39,350 nt of DNA from Lachnospiraceae bacterium (GTDB taxonomy: Bacteria; Bacillota; Clostridia; Lachnospirales; Lachnospiraceae): positions 1 to 39,350 of the forward strand of contig JAGCVY010000089.1 of the NCBI GenBank assembly GCA_017962105.1, in the 5' to 3' direction. Positions 34,439-39,350 of the stretch are shown piece after piece. The notes under the pieces were generated by a model. It had not been told where the DNA came from. It ran no database searches and saw only the letters and a list, made by a program, of their open reading frames with translations. The position numbers and the translations under genes are program-made. Positions within the stretch are counted from its first letter, which is position 1; each line of letters opens with the position of its first letter.

Positions 34439-35560
34439 ATGAAGAAAGCTGTTATTTTACTGGTTCTGGCTGTGCTTGCGACAGGCGTTCTGTCGGCCTG
34501 CACCAAGAACAATACTACCAACACCACCGTTACACCTACGACGGCGGTAACTGTGACGAGCCCGTATCATGTGTGCGGCGGGGAGATGACGTTAGGTCAG
34601 TACAAGGGCCTTGAGTACAGCATGAAAAAGGTTGTGGTTACGGATGAGGAGATCGAGACTCAGATAACGAAGCTTCTCACCGCGAAGCCGAACTACAAAA
34701 AGAATGAAACGCCTGATCACACGGATGTGAGAGACGGCGATGTTGTCAACATTGATTATGCAGGAAAGGTCGGCGGCGTAGCCTTCCAGGGCGGCACGGA
34801 CACGGATTATTTTCTGGAGATCGGATCGAACTCCTTTATCCCCGGGTTTGAATCCTCGCTGATCGGAAAGCAGATCGGCACGACGGTGGACATCAATGTG
34901 ACGTTCCCCAACCCTTACACGCCTAACACTTCGCTCTCCGGAGCAGACGCCGTGTTCACGGTAACGCTGAACTATTTTGGAAAAGAAAAGGAAGGCATCG
35001 ATGACGAGTATGTGAAGAGATATTTCTCCGCATATGCCACCACGGTGGATTCCCTGAAGCAGTATTTCCGCGACGCGATCACCGACGACAAGAAGGCGGA
35101 TCTCGAGGAGGAGATGTGGGACTACCTGATCACGACGGTCATCGACAATTCGACATACACGAAGATCCTTCCCGAGGATGTGGATTTCTACTACAATCTC
35201 TCCATGTCCCAGTTCCATCAGTACGCGCAGATGTACGGCCTGACGGATGAGCAGCTGTACAACAAGTACTATGATACCACGGAACTCGATTACAACGGAT
35301 TCCTTCAGAAGTGCCGCGAGCAGGCGGAGCAGTCCGTGAAGGAATACATGGCCCTTCAGGCGATCGTGAAGGCGGAAAATATCACCTTCACCCCCGAGGA
35401 ATATGCCAAGACCGCGGAAGAGTACCGTGTCGGTGCGGGACTTGAGAGCATTGAGGTGCTGGAGAGCAGTTACGGAAAGGAATACATCGAGTATTGCCTC
35501 TTAAACGACAAGGTTCTGGACCTGATCCGTGAGACAGCGGTCATCAAAGAGGTAGAGTAA
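34439..35560 (+). CDS. Trigger-factor-like FKBP peptidyl-prolyl isomerase lipoprotein
   Basis: A 373-residue lipoprotein with signal VILLVLAVLATGVLSAC and a lipobox LSAC. After a Thr-rich linker, an FKBP domain (VRDGDVVNIDYAGKVGGVAFQGGTDTDYFLEIGSNSFIPGFESSLIGK) is followed by a helical C-terminal region like that of trigger factor, without the ribosome-binding N-domain. It probably assists folding of exported proteins outside the membrane, a job done in Bacillus by PrsA. GGAGG precedes ATG 34439; the longer frame from 34334 runs through the promoter. Confidence 0.9.
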   Translation: MKKAVILLVLAVLATGVLSACTKNNTTNTTVTPTTAVTVTSPYHVCGGEMTLGQYKGLEYSMKKVVVTDEEIETQITKLLTAKPNYKKNETPDHTDVRDGDVVNIDYAGKVGGVAFQGGTDTDYFLEIGSNSFIPGFESSLIGKQIGTTVDINVTFPNPYTPNTSLSGADAVFTVTLNYFGKEKEGIDDEYVKRYFSAYATTVDSLKQYFRDAITDDKKADLEEEMWDYLITTVIDNSTYTKILPEDVDFYYNLSMSQFHQYAQMYGLTDEQLYNKYYDTTELDYNGFLQKCREQAEQSVKEYMALQAIVKAENITFTPEEYAKTAEEYRVGAGLESIEVLESSYGKEYIEYCLLNDKVLDLIRETAVIKEVE

Positions 35561-35574
35561 CAGGAATTCCGGAT

Positions 35575-36306
35575 ATGGAAGAGTGGAGCAGAACCGAAAG
35601 ACTGATCGGTGAGGACGGCGTTTCCCGCTTGCGGAACGCTTCTGTTGCGGTGTTCGGCATCGGCGGCGTCGGCGGGTATACCGTTGAGGCCCTTGCCAGA
35701 GCCGGCATCGGGCGTCTTCTTCTGGTGGATGCCGACAGGGTTGACGTGTCCAATATCAACCGGCAGATCATCGCCGACCACACGACGGTGGGCCGGTACA
35801 AGACCGAAGTGATGCGGGAGCGGATCGCACGGATCAATCCCGAGGCCGTCGTGGAGACGAAGGAGGTGTTCTACCTTCCGGAGGAACACGGCGGGATCGA
35901 TCTGGCGGACTTCGATTTTGTGGTGGACGCTGTGGACACGGTATCCGCTAAGCTGGAACTGATCGTCCGCGCGGAGGAAGCCGGCGTGCCGGTGATCAGC
36001 TGCATGGGAGCCGGCAACCATCTGGACCCGACGAAACTCACCGTAACGGATATCTACAAGACAACCATGTGCCCTCTTGCGAAGGTAATGCGGAGGGAAC
36101 TGAAGAAGCGGGGAATCCGTCGCTGTAAGGTGGTGTATTCCACCGAGGAAGCCATCGCCGTGAGGGATGAGGATTCCGCTGCGGCGGAGACGCGATCGAA
36201 TACACCGCGCCGAAAGGTTGCACCGGGCAGCATCTCGTATGTGCCCGCGATAGCCGGAATGATGGCGGCGGGAGAAGTGATACGTACACTACTCGAAACC
36301 AAATAG
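35575..36306 (+). CDS. tcdA: tRNA threonylcarbamoyladenosine dehydratase
   Basis: An E1-like ThiF/MoeB-family enzyme that uses ATP to cyclise t6A to ct6A at position 37 of ANN-decoding tRNAs. The 243-residue protein has GIGGVGGYTVEALARAGIGRLLLVDADRVDVSNINRQ with the ATP site, DAVDTVSAKL, SCMGAGNHLDPTKL typical of TcdA, and KVVYSTEEA. No ubiquitin-like partner or CxxC zinc pair is seen, which separates it from MoeB/ThiF. It begins 15 bp after the PPIase stop. Confidence 0.93.
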   Translation: MEEWSRTERLIGEDGVSRLRNASVAVFGIGGVGGYTVEALARAGIGRLLLVDADRVDVSNINRQIIADHTTVGRYKTEVMRERIARINPEAVVETKEVFYLPEEHGGIDLADFDFVVDAVDTVSAKLELIVRAEEAGVPVISCMGAGNHLDPTKLTVTDIYKTTMCPLAKVMRRELKKRGIRRCKVVYSTEEAIAVRDEDSAAAETRSNTPRRKVAPGSISYVPAIAGMMAAGEVIRTLLETK

Positions 36307-36309
36307 GAG

Positions 36310-36337
36310 AGCGCTGACTTGTTCAGCGCTTCCTTTT
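36310..36337 (+). terminator. Terminator after tcdA
   Basis: AGCGCTGA and TCAGCGCT form an 8-bp stem with a 5-base loop followed by TCCTTTT. Confidence 0.65.
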
Positions 36338-36399
36338 GAAATATGCGCAAAATTACACGTGTCGGACCGGTAAGGCGGCCGGCAGAACAGGAGGGTTGA

Positions 36400-37380
36400 A
36401 TGATCATCGGTGAAAATCTGCCCAACATTCCGTGGCAGGACAGACCGGAAGGCTGCAACGACCCGGTGTGGCGTTACAGCGAAAATCCCATCGTCGGAAG
36501 GCATGATATTCCTTCGGCGAACAGCATTTTCAACAGCGCGGTGATTCCCAAGGACGGTGCGTTCGTGGGTGTGTTCCGCAGCGACAACAAGGTGATGGAG
36601 CAGCAGCTCTTCCTCGGCAAGAGCAAGGATGCTCTCCACTGGGAGATTGAGCACGAGGTGCTCCGTCTCTACGACGAGAAGACCGGCGAGTGTGTCGGCC
36701 TTGCCAACGGGTATGACCCCCGCGTGTGCAAGATCGATGACCGCTACTATGTGACCTGGTGCAGCCCGTTTGAGCAGCATTACGGGCCGACCATCGGCGT
36801 GGCGTACTCCTATGACTTCAGGACGTTTTACCGTCTGCCGGATGCGTACCTGCCGTACAACCGCAACGGCGTTTTGTTCCCGCGCAAGATCAACGGCAAA
36901 TACATGATGTTCTCCCGTCCCTCGGACAACGGCCACACGCCGTTCGGCGAGATGTTCCTCTCGGAGAGCCCTGACATGGTTCACTGGGGCTGCCATCACC
37001 ATGTGATGAGTCCCGCCGGCTGGGCGTGGACAAAGCTCGGCGCAGGTCCGATCCCGATCGAGCTTGACGACTGCTGGCTTCTTCTGTTCCACGGCGTCGG
37101 CACGACCTGCAACGGCATGATCTACTGCATCGGCGGCGCTCTGTTGGACAAGAACGAGCCGTGGAAGGTGCTGTATCGCTGCAAGCCGTATCTGCTTCAT
37201 CCGGAGACCATGTATGAGTGTGTCGGCGACGTACCGAATGTGTGCTTCCCGTGCGCAACCCTCACCGACGCTGCTACGGGCCGGATCGCGATCTACTACG
37301 GTGCAGCCGATACGGTTGTGGCTCTCGCCTTTGCACAGGTGGATGAGCTAGTTGATTATATCAAGAAGAATGCGATGTGA
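36400..37380 (+). CDS. GH130 family beta-mannoside phosphorylase
   Basis: A 326-residue five-bladed beta-propeller enzyme. The catalytic Asp106 lies in GYDPRVCKIDDRYYVTW, matching the family motif; other features are FNSAVIPKDGAFVGVFRSD and LLFHGVGT. GH130 enzymes phosphorolyse beta-1,4-mannosides to mannose 1-phosphate. The length fits the mannooligosaccharide-phosphorylase subgroup better than the longer mannosylglucose type, but substrate is an inference. There is no signal peptide, so it works on imported oligosaccharides. AGGAGGG precedes the ATG. No transporter is adjacent. Confidence 0.9.
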   Translation: MIIGENLPNIPWQDRPEGCNDPVWRYSENPIVGRHDIPSANSIFNSAVIPKDGAFVGVFRSDNKVMEQQLFLGKSKDALHWEIEHEVLRLYDEKTGECVGLANGYDPRVCKIDDRYYVTWCSPFEQHYGPTIGVAYSYDFRTFYRLPDAYLPYNRNGVLFPRKINGKYMMFSRPSDNGHTPFGEMFLSESPDMVHWGCHHHVMSPAGWAWTKLGAGPIPIELDDCWLLLFHGVGTTCNGMIYCIGGALLDKNEPWKVLYRCKPYLLHPETMYECVGDVPNVCFPCATLTDAATGRIAIYYGAADTVVALAFAQVDELVDYIKKNAM

Positions 37381-37461
37381 CATTTTTCGAAAAATGACAC
37401 TATTTCCGTCAGTATACCAAAGAGGCAGTTTCAGTTTGCTGAAACTGCCTCTTGTGTCATT
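37381..37461. terminator. Palindrome and long nested hairpin after GH130
   Basis: A perfect 16-base palindrome CATTTTTCGAAAAATG (37381-37396) directly follows the stop. Then a perfect 15-bp stem (37420-37434 with 37439-37453, loop TTTG). An outer pair AATGACAC (37393-37400) with GTGTCATT (37454-37461) encloses that stem and competes with the palindrome. No T tract follows, so it may be a weak terminator or an mRNA-stabilising hairpin; the right end enters the -35 of the next promoter. Confidence 0.55.
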
Positions 37462-37488
37462 GCAACATGGGCCCGGGTACGGTATAAT
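37460..37488 (+). promoter_or_regulatory. Promoter of the CAP-domain gene
   Basis: TTGCAA (37460-37465), 17 bases, TATAAT (37483-37488). Same hexamers and spacing as the hprK promoter. Confidence 0.75.
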
Positions 37489-37574
37489 TCCTTATATAAA
37501 CGCAGGACGGAAGTCGGCAGTTTGCGGCATGAGCGTTTTTCACGTAACGAGACGAAATTGCGCGGAGGATACCC

Positions 37575-39350
37575 ATGGGAAAGAAACTTCGGAAAGAGAA
37601 ATGGATGCGGGCAGCCTATGCGGTGTTGTTGACACTGCTTACGGCGGCTTTTTTTGCTGTTCCCACGAAGGCGGCGTCGAAAGCCGCGGTGGAGACCTAC
37701 TCCGTATCCGGCAGGTACTACCAGTCCGAGTCCCGCGCAACGCTGTCGCTGATCAACGATCTTCGCAAGGATGGGAATGCGTGGTACTGGAACAAAGATA
37801 ATACCCAGAAGATCCAGCTGACCGGACTGCAGAATCTGACCTACGATTACGGCCTTGAGAAGATTGCAATGCAGCGGGCGGCGGAGATTGCCGTGTTTTA
37901 CTCCCACGTGCGGCCGGACGGCAGCGATACGTTCTCCCTCAAGATTGACGGGATACAGTCATACGGGGAGAACATCGCCATCAGTACCGGAAAGAAGAAC
38001 GCTGCCGGCGCTTTTGAAATGTGGCGCGAGGAAAATGACAAGTACGATGGCCAGGGACATCGCCGCAATATGCTGAACAAGGATTATACCTGCGTCGGCG
38101 TCGCTCATTTCGAGTTCCGCGGAGTCCATCTTTTTGTGCAGGAATTCGGATTTAAAAACAGCGGCAAATCAGACCCCGGGGTCTGCGACACCACCGCGAC
38201 GAAAAAGGTTTCCGTTGACACCTCCAACCTGAAGCTCGGCGTGATCAGCCAGTATTCCAGCTACGAGATTTCCAGCGGCGGGACTGCCGATCTGCCGAAC
38301 CTGACCATCGGACTGAAGCCCTCCGGCTCCTATGCGGACAAGCTTTGTCCGGGTCTGGAAATCGCATCCTCCGAGTATACGGTTACCTGGAGTTCCAGCA
38401 ATGAATCGGTGGCCAAGATTTCGGGCACGAAGTTTGTCGCCGGAAGCCCGGGAGAGGCGCAGCTGACGGCAACCGTCAAATACAAGGGGCAGACCGCTAC
38501 CGCAGGCATGAAGGTAACGGTAGTCGGACTGGATCTGTCCAAACTGCAGTTTGGGGAGATATCGCCCCAGACATATTACGGGTCGCCGGTCACCATAAGC
38601 TTCGTCCTGACATTTAACGGGAAGAAGCTGAAGGAAGGGGAGGACTACGATATTGTTTTCACGAACAATAACGGCCCCGGAACCGCAACCTTTACCATAA
38701 CCGGCATGGGGAATTATACAGGTAAATATGTAGGAACCTTCACCATTGTAGGCAACGGCAGCACCTCGGCGACCAATTCGCCGACGCCGAAGCCGACCGC
38801 GGTGCCGAGTAAGGAGCCGACGCCGAAACCCACTGCTGTGCCGACGAAGTCACCGACTCCGAAGCCCACAGCAGTACCGACCAATTCGCCGACGCCGAAA
38901 CCCACTGCGGTACCGACCAAGACACCGACACCGAAGCCGACAGCAGTGCCGACCAAGACACCTACCCCGAAACCGACCAAGACACCGACTCCGAAGCCTG
39001 CCAAGACGCCGACACCGGTGCCGACGAAAACTCCGACACCGAAGCCTACAGCCACACCGGAGCCTACTGCAACACCGGAGCCCACCGCAACACCGGAGCC
39101 CACTGCAACACCGGAGCCCACGGCCACACCGGAACCTACCGCAACCCCGACGCCGGAGCCTTCCGCCACGCCGGAACCCACTGCGACACCGACCCCGGAA
39201 CCCACAACGACACAGGAGCCGACGGTGTCGCCGGAGTCCGCAGAAACGCCGGGGGGAACTCCCGACGGCGGAAATGACACAGAGGAATCCCAGACGGCTG
39301 TGCCTGAGAGGGATCCCGAGAACTCCGAGGAGTGGACGATGAAACCGGAC
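37575..39350 (+). CDS. Secreted CAP/SCP-domain protein with Ig-like domains and Thr/Pro repeats (3' truncated)
   Basis: At least 592 residues, open to the window end. A signal peptide (MRAAYAVLLTLLTAAFFAVPTKA) likely ends at AKA or TKA. A CAP/SCP (YkwD-like) domain covers residues about 45-200 (SLINDLRKDGNAWYW, EKIAMQRAAEIAVFYSHVRPDG, YGENIA, RRNMLNKDYTCVGVAHF). A Big_2-type Ig domain follows (VTWSSSNESVAKISG), then a module seen in Clostridial surface proteins (EGEDYDIVFTNNNGPGTATFTITGMGNYTG). From residue 404 it is Thr/Pro repeats. GGAGG precedes the ATG. CAP proteins of bacteria have poorly defined roles at the cell surface; any anchor lies beyond the window. Confidence 0.88.
   Translation, partial: MGKKLRKEKWMRAAYAVLLTLLTAAFFAVPTKAASKAAVETYSVSGRYYQSESRATLSLINDLRKDGNAWYWNKDNTQKIQLTGLQNLTYDYGLEKIAMQRAAEIAVFYSHVRPDGSDTFSLKIDGIQSYGENIAISTGKKNAAGAFEMWREENDKYDGQGHRRNMLNKDYTCVGVAHFEFRGVHLFVQEFGFKNSGKSDPGVCDTTATKKVSVDTSNLKLGVISQYSSYEISSGGTADLPNLTIGLKPSGSYADKLCPGLEIASSEYTVTWSSSNESVAKISGTKFVAGSPGEAQLTATVKYKGQTATAGMKVTVVGLDLSKLQFGEISPQTYYGSPVTISFVLTFNGKKLKEGEDYDIVFTNNNGPGTATFTITGMGNYTGKYVGTFTIVGNGSTSATNSPTPKPTAVPSKEPTPKPTAVPTKSPTPKPTAVPTNSPTPKPTAVPTKTPTPKPTAVPTKTPTPKPTKTPTPKPAKTPTPVPTKTPTPKPTATPEPTATPEPTATPEPTATPEPTATPEPTATPTPEPSATPEPTATPTPEPTTTQEPTVSPESAETPGGTPDGGNDTEESQTAVPERDPENSEEWTMKPD
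38784..39230 (+). repeat. Tandem Thr/Pro repeats within the CAP-domain gene
   Basis: Five 36-bp units from 38784 to 38963 encode TPKPTAVPTKSP-like dodecapeptides; shorter TPKPTK/TPKPAK/TPVPTK units follow, then a run of 18-bp units encoding EPTATP. Third codon positions vary between units, which indicates old, selected repeats. They form a wall-spanning, probably glycosylated or extended linker. Confidence 0.85.

Noticed and set aside
38784..39230. CRISPR-like repeat array
   Set aside because: The 36-bp units are directly adjacent without spacers and are in frame within a coding region.
38714..39280. A minus-strand frame encoding a Gly/Val repeat protein
   Set aside because: It is the reverse strand of the Thr/Pro repeats of the CAP-domain gene, which has a signal peptide, ribosome site and promoter.

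Overview
The window reads as chromosome from a moderately GC-rich, Gram-positive member of the Clostridia, most like Lachnospiraceae. This placement is inferred from content: an HPr-Ser kinase/WhiA/HPr cluster with uvrC and murB, a SCIFF ranthipeptide with its radical SAM maturase, lipoproteins with Thr/Pro-rich spacers, a CotH-kinase protein, and hemicellulose/mannan enzymes (GH30, GH130, CE2/SGNH esterases). I see no mobile element, CRISPR array, rRNA or tRNA gene. All genes but one (the GH30 gene) lie on the + strand.

Layout. 1-5.1 kb: 3' end of hisF, then ung, an AraC-type regulator, a sirtuin and an FtsH-type protease. 5.2-7.3 kb: an exported multidomain CotH-kinase protein. 7.3-13.4 kb: a housekeeping/carbon-control block uvrC-hprK-glcK-murB-whiA-HPr. 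RapZ and YvcK, often found between murB and whiA, are absent, and the HPr-like protein lacks His-15 but keeps Ser-46. 13.4-15.1 kb: the SCIFF precursor (50 aa, with its own promoter and terminator) and its maturase. 15.1-20.4 kb: an Orn/Lys/Arg decarboxylase-family protein, a CE2-type esterase, deoC-deoD and trpS. 20.5-25.4 kb: an HD-GYP protein, a DUF1846 protein, asnA and azlCD. 25.5-30.5 kb: two related SGNH hydrolases, one lipoprotein and one without a signal peptide, on either side of a convergently/divergently oriented GH30 lipoprotein. 30.5-34.2 kb: a long structured leader with a 34-codon ORF, then mgtE, a membrane diguanylate cyclase and a DUF308 protein. 34.4-39.35 kb: a trigger-factor-like PPIase lipoprotein, tcdA, a GH130 phosphorylase, and a secreted CAP-domain protein that runs off the end.

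How the genes fit together. HprK with the Crh-like HPr and glucokinase suggests catabolite control. The GH30/SGNH/CE2/GH130 set suggests breakdown of acetylated hemicellulose, with extracellular cleavage and deacetylation at the surface and further processing inside. HD-GYP and GGDEF proteins indicate cyclic-di-GMP signalling. The best candidates for something undescribed are the structured mgtE leader (30.54-30.80 kb), and an inverted repeat CGGAAAATG-N24-CATTTTCCG found with identical spacing upstream of both mgtE and the PPIase gene.
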